Part shown: in pieces, positions 53,940 to 64,000 of the stretch | Layout: each line of letters opens with the position of its first letter | How positions within the stretch are numbered: the stretch's first letter is position 1 | DNA from: Pleurotus ostreatus/Saccharomyces cerevisiae fusant | Taxonomy: Eukaryota; Opisthokonta | Direction: 5' to 3' | DNA: 64,000 nt | NCBI GenBank assembly: GCA_024196135.1 | Contig: JAMQCK010000048.1 | Coordinates: forward strand, 1 to 64,000 | Program-made: the position numbers and the translations under genes | The notes under the pieces: generated by a model | Database searches by the model: none | What the model was told of the DNA's origin: nothing | The model's input: only the letters and a program-made list of their open reading frames with translations

Positions 53940-55292
53940 ATGCCATTATCATCTCCAAGAACGATTCTCGAGCGTGCAGCGTCTGTCGCAAATCTCGCCA
54001 CGCTGCGGGCCCAGTCCGAACCATCGCACACGCAGGTTGAGGTGATCAAAGACTTGACCTCTCTGTTGGAGTCTGAGCTCGCAAGCCTTTCCCCGACAGA
54101 CACTTCCGAGACAGGAGAGAGGATCCTGGCACAGCTTGCAATCCATCGGTCCATCTTGGCTCCCATCCGTCGCGTACCCGTCGAGCTTCTATCCGAGATC
54201 TTCTCTCGGGTAGTCCACGCATCCCCCTTGCGTACTCTTCCCGTTGCCACCACCCTGTCGCACATCTGCAGCGCTTGGATAAACATCGCCCGTGCGCATG
54301 CGGCTCTATGGACGAAACTGGTCGTAAAGACCCTGCGCGACTTCGATGATTACCACGAGCTGTTCCTCCCTTTGACAAAGCAAATGCCTCTCGAGCTGCG
54401 ATGTGATGACCGCGAGATCTTGAAGGACTTGTGGGATCGTAATGCGCCGTACGCATCTCGTTGGCGCTGCATCGAGCTCGAGGGTCGCCTTAGCATGTTG
54501 CCGGATCTCCAGGTCCTCTACATGGGAAACCTCGAGCGATTGGCAGTTGACGTATACGACGCGCCTATCTCTAGAGATCTGAGTGCTCTTGATTTCGTCG
54601 TCGCTCCACGTCTTTGCCACATCGCGCTGACGCTGGACGTGTTGCGGAGCGAGCGTCAGCTGCATGTCCCTGCGACGCGATCCCTCACTTCCTTGGAGAT
54701 AGCCTCAGTCTCTCCATTTTCTGTTACCCTCACTCTGCCACTCTTGCAAGCGTGCGCAGACACCCTACAGGCTCTCACTATCGAAATTCGACAGGCATCA
54801 GACGGCGCGGACGGATCTTACTCTACAGGCTCATCTGACCCCTTCTTAATGAAGGCTCTCACCTACCTGAGTCTCGTCGATTCTTCCTGCGCACTTCTGA
54901 CCCTCATCACCGCCCCTCTGACTGAGGAGCTCGTCCTCAGTGCCGTCCCCTCGTACTGTGCGCGCTCACTGTTGGGGTTCTTGGACCGGGGAGAGCCCAC
55001 TCATCTACATACGCTAGAAGTGTATGACGCAGAGGAACGAGAGCCTTCGGCGTGGATCCCGTGCTTCCAGCTCATGGGCAATCTCAGACGTCTGCATTTC
55101 GACGACCTGCTCTCGAACAACGCTTTTCTCGAAAAGCTGATCCGCCGCACGGATAAGCCACTGTTCCTGCCTGCGCTGGAAGGAGTGGACATGTGGCGCA
55201 GGCCGGAAGGCGTAGACATGTGGCAAACTTTCCGGAATTATATCTCTTTGCTTGGATCAGAGGAGACTAATGCTGATCAAGTTGATAAATAA
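53940..55292 (+). CDS. F-box / LRR protein, intact homologue of the broken gene at 6.7-8.2 kb
   Basis: One exon of 450 residues starts at 53940 (MPLSSPRTILERAASVANLA). A 5' UTR intron at 53882-53933 (GTGAGT to AATTACAG) precedes it; the upstream sequence has an in-frame stop, so the start is well placed. The F-box region is RRVPVELLSEIFSRVV then SAWINIARAHAALW. Leu-rich strands follow up to the end. Compared with the paralogue, the C-terminus is altered. A 24-bp tandem duplication repeats EGVDMW (about 55180-55225), and after it the frame runs into WQTFRNYISLLGSEETN with none of the basic tail seen in the other copy. It is the only F-box gene outside the 6.7-33.2 kb block. Confidence 0.85.
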   Translation: MPLSSPRTILERAASVANLATLRAQSEPSHTQVEVIKDLTSLLESELASLSPTDTSETGERILAQLAIHRSILAPIRRVPVELLSEIFSRVVHASPLRTLPVATTLSHICSAWINIARAHAALWTKLVVKTLRDFDDYHELFLPLTKQMPLELRCDDREILKDLWDRNAPYASRWRCIELEGRLSMLPDLQVLYMGNLERLAVDVYDAPISRDLSALDFVVAPRLCHIALTLDVLRSERQLHVPATRSLTSLEIASVSPFSVTLTLPLLQACADTLQALTIEIRQASDGADGSYSTGSSDPFLMKALTYLSLVDSSCALLTLITAPLTEELVLSAVPSYCARSLLGFLDRGEPTHLHTLEVYDAEEREPSAWIPCFQLMGNLRRLHFDDLLSNNAFLEKLIRRTDKPLFLPALEGVDMWRRPEGVDMWQTFRNYISLLGSEETNADQVDK

Positions 55293-55589
55293 ACCTGTCT
55301 GCTCTACGGCTCTCGAGATATGGAGTTAATTCTACCAAGCTCTGCATGCCCCTCGTTTAAGTCATTTCACCACTACCTTTTCAAGCGCAACTTTCGTCTG
55401 CAATATCCCAAGCGCCCCATTTACCCTTCTTCCCCTATGCGCGACAAGAGGGTCAGCGCAAAGAATTTACCAGACCGATGCAGAAATTCTACGCACCCAA
55501 TCGTAGCACCGCATCGCGCCAGGAAACTCGACGTTGTGGACGACCGCAGGGGTTAGGCGGCACATTTCGCGCCACGCGTCTCCATCGAG

Positions 55590-55670
55590 ATGGCCGTGAA
55601 GCTCCATAAGCTTCATGAGATTCCTTTAAAAGTTCAAGGTCGACGACGATAGGTCTTGCTTTTAAAAGCT
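55590..55670 (+). repeat. Left arm of an inverted repeat, copy of a terminal exon
   Basis: About 75 bases (GATTCCTTTAAAAGTTCAAGG and flanks) match the reverse complement of 56349-56430, the last exon of the membrane-protein gene, with about 80 percent identity by eye. The plus-strand frame here is broken after EIPLKV. The 700 bp in between (55671-56354) contain no gene that I can support. Confidence 0.7.
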
Positions 55671-56354
55671 GGGCTCCTCGAAAGTCGGGTTTTTATGGTG
55701 AAAGCTACTGATTATCAGTTACATACGAAGCGTGTGCTACTGTGGGTACTGTGTACATGGAAGGCTTCGCTATTAACAGATGGTGGCGAAAGCTGAAGGC
55801 CACTGCGAGTGGTACAGTGAGTTCGTAGTGGCCACTTCAAATAACTTCCTATACCTAGGAAATATATCTCCTGTATATTACCACGCGTTGCACATATGCA
55901 GTATATCCACTCTACTAGTAGACGCGCCACCAACGCGCCTTGGACGCGCCACTCGCGCGAGGCAACCATAGGAAAGTCATAATTCCTAGGACTACGAAGG
56001 CCCTATGAGCGACAGGTGCATGACCTTAGCACGAGTTACCGCGTGCATACCACAGTGCGCCTAGGAATGAGAGACAGAGTAACGTAGCAATGAAAGGCGT
56101 GGTGGGTGCCGGCGCTTGAGCCTTGCGGATCAGCCGGCTAGCGGGCCGGGGAGGCCGGGAATATTTGGTCGTGTTGATGAATGTCAAAGCGCCTCCTCAG
56201 CCTTCTTGACGCTGACGCCGACGTCGGCGAGCGAGGTGTCATGCTTTGATTATCTAACATGTTGCGCGTTGTACATGAATCTTACCCAGGACGAGAAATT
56301 GGAGCAACAGCAAGACTGCGGGCGCCACAGCGACGACTTGGAAAAAAGGAACCT

Positions 56355-57352
56355 TTAAAAGGTAAGACCATCGTCGTAGACCTTGACTTTTAAAGGAATC
56401 CCATGAATCTCCTGGAAGCTCTGCTTCGAAGAACAGGCAAGGGCATCAGGATCATAGTGAGCGAACGGAAGGGAGGGAGGAGTAGCCGGGAGACGAGGCT
56501 ATTGAGTGCAGAATCTATGCGAGGGAGCAAAGTAGGGCTGATACGCACCCGGAAACCCGAACCGGAAGATGTGCAGCCCTAAGGCAGAGTCAGAGTGAAA
56601 CGATGAATCGAACAATAGAGCTCACGCGATCCAGGAACCACCCCCAGCTACTGGTGCACTCCGGCTCGTCGAAGTCGACAGTCCAATGCCCAATTACGCG
56701 ACCGCCCTGGGATAATTCTAGCATCCGCATTTTTCCAGACCCCCGATAGATACGCACCTGCATATCACAATAGTCCGGCGACTGCAGCGTGCGGCCATGG
56801 ATCACTATCTCGGGTGCTTGCTTCATGCAGACCGTGTGCCAGTGGTAGGCAGAGAAGGACTCAATGTTCAGTACTGCAGTATATTCCCTTGACCCGTACC
56901 CCGCGCACTCGCTTTTCGCGTCGATGGGCATGATCCAATACACATCCAAGGTGGATGTAGCAAGTGCGTGGACGACGAGCCAAATCACGATGCCAAAGAA
57001 GAATATGCTTCCGACTACAAGCGGAGTACGCTGGTCTTCTCCACGTATACCGCCCTCAGAAAGGAGCGGTCTGGTTTCCGGCGATTGTCGACAGGCGCGG
57101 TTGCTTTCCCGAGTGCGAGCTGATTCGGGTTGGTCAAGTGGATATGGGTCCGTGCGAGGGTTGGCAGGCTGGTACGGAGGCGGAGGCTTTCTGCATGGAA
57201 AATGAGCACGCGCGTCCAAGATAAGTGCCGTCGCAGGCCGGCACGCACCCTGCAATTTCGGCAGTCCCTGCGTACGTTGTGAAAAACGGCCTGTCAATGA
57301 TCTCAGCAGGGTACGCTACATGAGGCAGCCGGCCTTACCGGTCTCTGTTCAT
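56355..57352 (-). CDS. Single-pass membrane protein, hypothetical
   Basis: Five exons fit in phase, 238 residues: 57352-57339 (ATG, MNRD), 57290-57249, 57190-56626, 56578-56549 and 56420-56355. Donors are GTAAGG, GTGCGT, GTGAGC and GTGCGT; acceptors end in CAG or TAG. A Pro-rich cytosolic-like start (KPPPPYQPANP) and an Arg-rich stretch precede one hydrophobic helix at about residues 75-96 (LVVGSIFFFGIVIWLVVHAL). The rest looks lumenal or extracellular, with Cys and Trp residues and a motif I read as ECTSSWGWFLDRGCT. The last exon (SFQEIHGIPLKVKVY) is also found as an inverted fragment at 55.6 kb, so the true 3' end is uncertain. No function is assigned. Confidence 0.7.
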
Positions 57353-57732
57353 CGTGTTGTCGTGGTAGAAAGGAAGCCAGCCTTACGGTCCCCATTTTTC
57401 TGCAGTCGATGCGTGCACCGCATAACCACCGTTAGGGGTACTAGTATCCCACGGTCAGGAGAAGATAGCGCAGCAAGGCCTACTTCTCCCTTTCATTAAA
57501 GAGCGCTAGAGTGGAAAGATAAAGTTTCGCCACTGTGGAACATCACCGCCGCGAGAGAAATCGAGAGTCTGACGGATAAATGAGGGTCTGTGACAAAGTT
57601 GAACTCGTCACACGGCGTGACAGGCGGGGCGGCACTATGTCCGCGGACCTCCGGCGGTAGCGCGATCGATGTTGCGTTGTCGCCATCATCCTCGACCACC
57701 AACCACCACCGTCACGTCGCCCTTCCCCAAGA

Positions 57733-58839
57733 ATGGGTGACAACACTGCGCCTGAGAGCACCCTACCCTACCCCCCTATCCACAAGGACGCGAAGTTCGT
57801 CGTCCTGTCCGACTGGGATGGCACGATCACCACGCACGACTCAAATGACTGTGAGCAGCGCGCCATATCATGCTGAGCGCACGAGCTCATCAGTTCCCTC
57901 CCTTTTACAGATATGACCGACAACCTTGGCTATGGGCTTGAGAAGCGCCGCAATGGGAACCTGAGTGTTCTCGCTGGCGAGGTCACCTTCCGGTGCGTAG
58001 CAGCAGTATGCGAGGCAAGGATCGACACTGACTGGCGAATGGTCCTTCAGTGACGAGTTTAGGAAGATGCTCGGCAGCGTAGTCGCGAATGGGCACTCCT
58101 TTGAGGAGTGCAAGCAAGTCCTGCGTGACAGTGAGTTGAGGTTCGCGACTGCTCCGTCTCCTTCGCCCAGTCCACTGCCCTTCCTGAGCTGCGACACCTC
58201 TGACGATCTACCCAGATATCAAGCTTGATGAGGGCTTCAAGCCTTTCTACTCGTGGTGCAAGGAGCACGGCGTCCCGGTCATCATCGTCTCAAGGTTTGC
58301 ACCCGTCGATCCTCACATGAACGTACCGCTCAAGGCCCTCCTAGCGGCATGACCCCTACCATTCGCGCCGTCCTCTCCAACCTCCTCGGCGAGCAAGCCG
58401 CAGAAGATATCGAGATCATCTCCAACGACGTCGACATCAAGGAGGACGGCACCTGGGAGATCAAGTTCAGGCATCCCAGCAGGTCCGTACCCCCATCCCG
58501 TCGATCCCTCCGCTAATCCGTGATAACAACTATTCCAGCGGCTTTGGCCACGATAAGTCGCAAGCCATCCTCCCCTACCGCGCGCTCCCCAAACCGCCCA
58601 CCCTCTTCTTCTTCGGCGACGGCGTGTCCGACATGTCCGCCGCCGCGCACGCCGACCTGCTGTTCGTCAAGACGAAGTACTACGGCGAGAACGACCTGCA
58701 CGAGTACTGCAAGCGCGAGAAAATCCCGCATGTGCTGATTGGGAGCTTCGCCGAGGCGATGCCGCTGGTGCAAGCGATTGTTGAGGGCAAGAAGACGGTG
58801 CAGGAGGTGATCAAGGAGAAGGGATGGGCACCTCAATGA
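57733..58839 (+). CDS. HAD-superfamily phosphatase (PYP1/MtnX-like)
   Basis: Six exons fit in phase, 265 residues: 57733-57850, 57911-57992, 58051-58130, 58216-58294, 58345-58482 and 58539-58839. HAD motif I is LSDWDGTIT with nucleophile D27 and acid/base D29. It continues THDSNDYMTDNLGYG after the first intron. Motif II lies in VIIVSSG and motif IV in FFFGDGVSD, both crossing or bordering introns. This matches the family of yeast YNL010W-type phosphatases acting on small sugar or polyol phosphates; the substrate here is not known. It is cytosolic (no signal peptide). The HAD-to-tRNA-Leu interval is about 260 bp. Confidence 0.9.
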
Positions 58840-59095
58840 GGAGCGGCCTGACTACTTAGACGTCTCACCATTGATTTCCAGTAGACCTTCCACGATACAA
58901 TGTATAGACTAGAGGACGCCGAGAACTCACACTCCGACTTTGAGAACGTAGGTCCGAAAATCGTGGGAAAGGCCTTGAGGCTAATCCCAATTGGGCAGGT
59001 CTTGAAGAAACCTTCTCCTACTCCCCCTTCTTCCGCAAAAATTCGTGCTTCCACAGGCCCCAAATCTCCTCCCTTTGCCTCACAAGGGGAGGGGC

Positions 59096-59099
59096 AAAA
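59096..59099 (-). terminator. Pol III T4 terminator of tRNA-Leu
   Basis: Four T on the minus strand start 3 nt after the mature 3' end. Confidence 0.7.
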
Positions 59100-59102
59100 G
59101 GT

Positions 59103-59196
59103 TGACGAGAGTGGGATTCGAACCCACGCTCCGAAGAACTAGATAGGAGGTGTTAAATCCTGATTCTAGCGCCTTAGACCGCTCGGCCATCTCGCC
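59103..59196 (-). tRNA. tRNA-Leu (anticodon CAG) with a 14-nt intron
   Basis: The minus strand folds to a class II tRNA. The acceptor stem is GGCGAGA with TCTCGTC (one G-U), discriminator A. The D arm has GCCG and the loop AGCGGTCTAA. The anticodon stem is CTAGA/TCTAG with loop ATCAGG-A. A long variable arm has TCTTCGGA, and the T arm is GTGGG/CCCAC with loop TTCGAAT. The 14-nt intron (59145-59158) follows position 37. The mature form is 80 nt and reads CTG codons. Box A and B promoters are internal. Confidence 0.95.
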
Positions 59197-59372
59197 CTGT
59201 CCTAGAGAGATGCACCCTGCATCTGAGACATCGTCAACCTGCGAATAGCTTTGAGCGCTTCAAAGTCTGTGGCTTCTTGAGGGTTTGAGGCCGCTGTTCC
59301 AGAGCCACGAAGGTACGAGCTTCACGACCATGAAGAACTGTAGACCCTGCTCGACATTTGCGTCGGCGGCGT

Positions 59373-59389
59373 GTGACGTGGATCACGCC
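59373..59389 (+). promoter_or_regulatory. Conserved 17-bp element upstream of the first S9C gene
   Basis: GTGACGTGGATCACGCC occurs identically upstream of both peptidase genes (also at 62379-62395). It contains TGACGT, a bZIP/ATF-type core, and an imperfect inverted repeat GTGA...TCAC. Conserved position relative to the two start codons (268 and 291 bp) supports a shared regulatory role, but it may just reflect the duplication. Confidence 0.5.
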
Positions 59390-59461
59390 TTCCCTCTCAA
59401 CATCGACCATCATGTCTCTTCAAACACCTCGGTCTATCGATCCATATGCTACCGAATATCC

Positions 59462-59470
59462 TATATAAGG
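59462..59470 (+). promoter_or_regulatory. TATA element of the first S9C gene
   Basis: TATATAAGG, about 180 bp before the ATG at 59641. It is not obviously kept in the second copy. Confidence 0.5.
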
Positions 59471-59640
59471 TCAATTCACTTGACCAAAGGTCATACCAGT
59501 GTCAAGCGCTCAGGAGACGCCGTTAAAGGCCATCCACTGTTCTCCCAGAAGCTACAGAACGAGCTACGGTGCTCCCTCAGCCAAATCCGTGCTTCCCTCT
59601 AGCACGCGCATCGCAACTACTGTCTTCTCCTGCGTCGACT

Positions 59641-62248
59641 ATGCCGAGCCCCGATCCCTCCGCTCTGCTTGTCGAGCTCGGTTCGATACCACTGCCAAAC
59701 GCCGGGCGCTTCGTCGATGAGTCCAGTTTGTCATCCATCTGAAGATCACCTCGCTCTTGCTCACGTTCAGTCAGCTATCCAGATCACCTACTCGGTTGCT
59801 GACTATGCACGGAGCACTAGACGAGCGACCAGTAAAACGTTATGGCTTGACGGTCCGCGGGTTCGAAGCGCGCCGACACAGGACATTTCCGATGTCGTCC
59901 TGAGTACGCTTTCACCTTCGGGGGAGCTTGAAGGCATTCTTCGGGAGACCGCGGACGGTAAAAGGGTCGTCGAGGTCTGGCGCGCGGGCCAGCTTGACGT
60001 CTCCTTCGACGTGACCGAGGCGCACGACGGCTTCTACAGTGACGGTTAGTGTTTTTCCATTGGATGCACGCTCGCAATTTTCTGACGTTGCATAAGCGGC
60101 GTACGGGACACTGCAGTTTTCGCCGTCAGAGACTGCAGTGATTTACGTGGCCGAGGCAAACCCGCCTCAGAAAACAGATATTGTGTACGACAAGTTCGAG
60201 TACGCGTTCACTTGCAATGCGGCAGCAATTCACTAACGCCTCGCAGATATACTCCGCCTCTAGGCGAAGGATATCCCGGTCGCAAGCGGCCCACCGTGTT
60301 CATTCTTCGCTGGGCAGCACCGCAAGCGTCTGTTGGAGAGCACTGGGAGTCCCCAATTCTTGCATCGCTGGACACCAGCGGCGCCTTGAAGGGAATACCC
60401 ACTCGTTTCGGTCAGGTGCTCTTCTCCCCATACGACAAGGAAGAGCGCCATCTGTACGCTACTGGATACGATTTGACACCAGAAGGACGCCTTCTAGGCA
60501 TTGTCTACTGCGTCAATCGCCCGAGTGGGATCTGGCACCTGACGATCCCTTCGGTCGAGCGGAAGGATGAGGGCCCCGAGGGGAAACCTGCCTGGCTCGC
60601 TGTAGACTCAGCGACGCGCTTGACTCCTGCCAGCTTGGCCTGTCGCTCGCCTCGCATAGACCCCGAATCTGGCAATCTCTACTTCATCGCTTGTTCCGTG
60701 GGCGGGCCACATGCATCTACGACGACCGTTTGGAGATTGTCGTTAATCTCTTCCACCACCGAGAAGGCTGCGCCGCAGCTCGTCCTCGACGTCGTGCAAG
60801 ACCCCTACGTTTCCTGTGCGCTCGATGATCTGGCCGCACCTTTCCCCGGCCTCTATCCTGGCAGTGTCCTCCCCAAGTTCCCCTTCGTGACAATCCGCGA
60901 CAAGCTCTACATAGTCTCAGTCACGACCTGGCGCTCTCGCGACACCATCGTACTGACCTCCGCCGACGATGGCACGGTGAGGGACTTGTGTCCCGGCGAG
61001 GAGGTCGTCAGCTGGGCGGTGCTAGATGTATGCGGCAACAAGATTCTCGCAGTGCGCAGCTCGCTGTCGATTCCGTATGAACTTGCTGTGGGCGCCTTAG
61101 ATGAGGCAGGGAAGGTGACGTGGAGCGTCGTTGAGAGGCCTACGCTCAAGCCAGCTGGTACGTCGCTTGACGCACTTGAGGTGTTGCTTGTTTACCCTGC
61201 ATTTCTCAGTTCGCGATGTCCTCAGTCGTATGACGACCTCTGTCTTGCGAGTGCCAGGGCACAAGACGCTAGAGGGTCTTGTTCTCAGCTCTTCCGGAAA
61301 TACTACAAATGGAACGCCACCTCCGACCATTCTTGAGCCCCATGGTGGCCCTCATATGGCCGCCGTACCGGAGTTTTTTCTTCGCACGGCAGTCTTCGTG
61401 GCAGCTGGATGTAAGAAGTGATTCGTAGTCGCCGTCGTATTCACTTCTTGACTTCTTTCGTAGACAACGTTCTTCAGCCCAATTATACGGGCTCGCTGGG
61501 CTTCGGCGAAGCCGCGGTTCGCGCACTACCCGGCAACTGCGGCACGCTCGACGTCGAGGACTCCCTTGCAGTCCTCCGCGAACTTATCAGGCAGGGAAAG
61601 GCATCGGAGGACCCACGGAGGTTGTTTTACACAGGTGGTAGCCATGGCGGTTTCATCGGTGGGCATAGTGAGTGAATGATACCGGATCTATCCGAGTGGT
61701 TCTGACGGCCCTACGTAGTCGTCGGTCAATATCCTGACCTTTTCGGCGCCTGCGTTCTGCGTAATCCCGTCATCTCTGTGGGCGAGGTATCGACGTCGGA
61801 TATGCCAGACTGGTTCTTCAATGAGTTTGGTATCGAGTATTCAGTCATCGATAGCGCCGGGCCGAAGCGTGAGTAGCATCAAGCCCTGCTTCACACTCAT
61901 CGGATGTTAACTCTTTTTGCTTTTGCAGCACCTCTCATGACGCCAGATAACTACGCACGTCTGCATGGTGCTTCACCCATCGCACACGTCGAGCGGGTGC
62001 GCACGCCCGTCTTGCTACAGCTCGGCGACTCAGATTTGCGTATCGCGCCAACAGATGGCTTGGGCTACTACCACGCCCTGCGCACGTATGCATACAAGGA
62101 GGACGGCCTGGAAGACGCGGAGAAGTGCAGACGAACCAACTTGCTTATGTTTCCGGGCATGAGCCACGGTTTGGATGGGCTGGAGGAGAGTAAGGCGGTG
62201 ATTTTGTCGACTTTGGACTGGTTGGGAAAGTGGGGAAATAAGCCTTAA
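59641..62248 (+). CDS. Acylaminoacyl-peptidase-like serine peptidase, S9C (copy 1)
   Basis: Eight exons fit in phase, 747 residues: 59641-59725, 59775-60044, 60097-60199, 60247-61157, 61210-61410, 61464-61667, 61719-61868 and 61929-62248. The N-terminal beta-propeller-like part includes ITYSVADYAR and WRAGQLDVSFDVTEAHDGF. The catalytic domain has YTGSLGFGE, the nucleophile in GGSHGG (Ser583), the aspartate in GDSDLRI (Asp677), and the histidine in GMSHGL (His721), in the order and spacing of S9 prolyl-oligopeptidases. Its length matches acyl-peptide hydrolase (about 730 residues). This enzyme removes N-acylated amino acids from short peptides in the cytosol. No signal peptide is seen. It is followed tandemly by a second copy. 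Confidence 0.93.
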
Positions 62249-62378
62249 GCTATTGCAATGTATCCAGTCCGAACAATTCCACGACTGCGTACGTTTCATG
62301 TGAAAGGAGCCCACTGATAGACAAGGGGCATTAGCAGTATCGAGGTTCGAACGTGTAACAAGATTCTCTGCGTTGCGC

Positions 62379-62395
62379 GTGACGTGGATCACGCC
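62379..62395 (+). promoter_or_regulatory. Second copy of the 17-bp element
   Basis: Identical to 59373-59389. Two nearby TTTGACC boxes (62489 and 62507) resemble TTGACC at 59480. Confidence 0.5.
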
Positions 62396-62669
62396 TTTCC
62401 TTCCCTCCTTCGCCAACTCCCGGATTTCAACACCTCGGGCCATCGATCCGCATGCTCACCTGATGCATCTACAAAGGTCAAGCTCTTTGACCAGAACTTT
62501 GACCACCGCAAGGCGCTCTACCCTGAGCACCTCCTCGAGACTCAACGCTTCCTTGGTCACGATAAGAAGGCACGGTTTGCCTTTCCCAAGTCCCCCCACT
62601 CCTGGCGTACGACTACTTCCGTCTCCAAAACGATTCCACACGAGCAGTCTCACCTCTATGAACTCAAGC

Positions 62670-64000
62670 ATGTCAGGTCTCAAGTCCTCTGCCCTTTTCG
62701 TAGAGCTCGGCTCCATCCCTCTGCCAGTCGCAGGGCGCTTCGTCGACGGTTCCAGTTCGTCGCCTTTTCGTCCTGCGCTACCTCGCTCGCTACTGACTTT
62801 TTACAGCTGTGCAGATTACGTACTCGGTAGCCGACTATGCGCGGAAGGTCAAACGGGCGACCAGCAAGACGATATGGCTAGATGGTCCTCAGGCTCGCAC
62901 GATGCCGGTACTGGATGTTTCGGACGTTCGTCTGAGCGCCACTTCTCCCTCTGGGGAGCTGGAAGCCGTTTTGCGCGAAACTGCGGACAGGAAGCGCGTA
63001 GTTGAGATTTGGCGTGCAGGGCAGTTGGATGTCTCGCACGACGTGACCGACGCTCACGATGCGTTCTACAACGATGGTAAGCCGGTTACCATGAAATATA
63101 TCTTGCTGAGCACTAAAATCCCATTCAGCGCAATACGGCACACTGCAGTTTTCCCCATCCGAGACTGCAGTGGTCTATGTAGCCGAAGCGAAGACACCCA
63201 ATCAGACGGATCCGGTGTACAGCAAGTTTGAGTAAGCATTCGTTTGCAATTGATCAATCTTCTTACTGAGAATTCGCAGATATACCCCTCCTCTCGGCGA
63301 AAGGTATCCGGGACGTAAGCAGCCTGCAGTCTTCATCCTCCGCTGGGCGGCACCGCAGGCAGCCGTGGGAGATCACTGGGAGACTCCAGTGCTGCGCTCT
63401 CTTGACTTGAATAAACTACCTAAGAAAACGCCTACCCGCTTCGGCCAGGTGCTCTTCTCGCCGTATGATGCCGACGAGCGTCAGCTCTACGCGACCGGAT
63501 ACGACCTGACGCCTGACGGCCGCCTCCTCGGGATCGTCTTTTGCACCAATCGTCCCAGTGGGCTCTGGCAGCTTACAATCCCTCCTGTCGAGAAGTCAGG
63601 TCCGACCTCGGAGGACAAGAAACCTGCAGTCATCACCGTCGAGTCTGCCTCGCGCCTGACGCCTGCCAATCTGGCATGCCGTTCGCCGCGCATAGACGAG
63701 GCCTCGAGACAGCTCTACTATATTGCTTGCGGCGTGGGTGGACCGCACGCGTCCACGACATCCGTTTGGAAGCTACCTATACCCTCGTCAACGGCCGACA
63801 AGGTCGCGCCTGAACTCGTTCTCGACGTCGTCCATGACCCCTACGCTGATAGCTCTCTGGACGACCTCGACGCACCCTTCCCAGGTCTCTATCCCGACAT
63901 CACTCTTCCTAGGTCCCCTTTCGTCACGTTCGGCAACAAGCTCTACATCGTATCGACAACGGCCTGGCGGTCCCGCAACACCATCGTCCTGATCTCTGCG
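62670..64000 (+). CDS. Acylaminoacyl-peptidase-like S9C (copy 2, cut by window end)
   Basis: Exons 62670-62754, 62807-63076, 63129-63231 and 63280 onward, with lengths 85, 270 and 103 identical to copy 1. The start is taken at 62670 because it aligns residue by residue with copy 1 (ALFVELGSIPLP against ALLVELGSIPLP); an upstream in-frame ATG exists at 62658. The sequence (YPGRKQPAVFILRWAAPQA, FGQVLFSPYDADERQLYATG) differs from copy 1 at many positions, so the duplication is not recent. The catalytic domain lies beyond the window, so its integrity cannot be judged. Confidence 0.9.

Noticed and set aside
55590..56430. Calling the 55.6/56.4 kb repeats a definite transposon
   Set aside because: One arm is a spliced coding exon and the other a broken copy; an inverted gene fragment is at least as likely.
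62335..62360. GGTTCGAAC-like string resembling a tRNA T arm
   Set aside because: No cloverleaf arms on either side.
1..64000. CRISPR arrays and bacterial operons
   Set aside because: Spliceosomal introns, intron-containing tRNAs and gene content are eukaryotic, and tandem arrays here have no unique spacers.

Overview
The window looks like nuclear DNA of a filamentous basidiomycete, probably an Agaricomycete (inference). The reasons are many introns of about 45-60 nt with GTGCGT/GTGAGT donors and C/T-AG acceptors, tRNA genes with introns after position 37, a large F-box paralogue array, an HSPA12-like Hsp70, MYND and BTB genes, and a small secreted Cys-rich protein. Exon models were built by hand from splice signals, reading phase and paralogue comparison. 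No search was run, so family names rest on recognised motifs.

Layout. 1-6.4 kb is almost wholly minisatellites and strand-biased purine/pyrimidine tracts, with one intron-containing tRNA-Thr(CGU) embedded in it; no protein gene there is credible. 6.7-33.2 kb is an accessory block of F-box/LRR-like genes, nearly all on the minus strand. It holds one copy broken by a single TAG, one multiply broken pseudogene and several intact copies, interleaved with a zinc-finger-like hypothetical gene, a MYND gene and a BTB gene. It also carries a palindrome and a foldback element. 33.6-37.9 kb has a coiled-coil gene divergent from a 13-exon Hsp70-like gene. 38-48 kb has a small secreted Cys-rich protein, a 152-aa hypothetical with three exons, a 955-aa disordered Ser/Pro-rich protein and an acidic-tailed hypothetical, then a short terminal-inverted-repeat element.

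49.5-64 kb is a housekeeping-like region on the plus strand. It carries a 21-exon DHTKD1-type 2-oxoacid dehydrogenase E1 with a 6-nt microexon, another F-box paralogue of the broken copy at 7 kb, a minus-strand membrane protein, a HAD phosphatase, tRNA-Leu(CAG), and two tandem S9C acylaminoacyl-peptidase genes. The second peptidase runs off the window.

F-box and BTB proteins are usually substrate adaptors of SCF and CUL3 ubiquitin ligases. The first half therefore reads as a fast-evolving adaptor cluster next to a chaperone-like gene, while the second half is metabolism and peptide turnover. The most informative observations are the microexon that encodes the thiamine-diphosphate motif asparagine, the five-codon first exons of the F-box genes, the recent nonsense mutation in one of them, and three different inverted-repeat structures.
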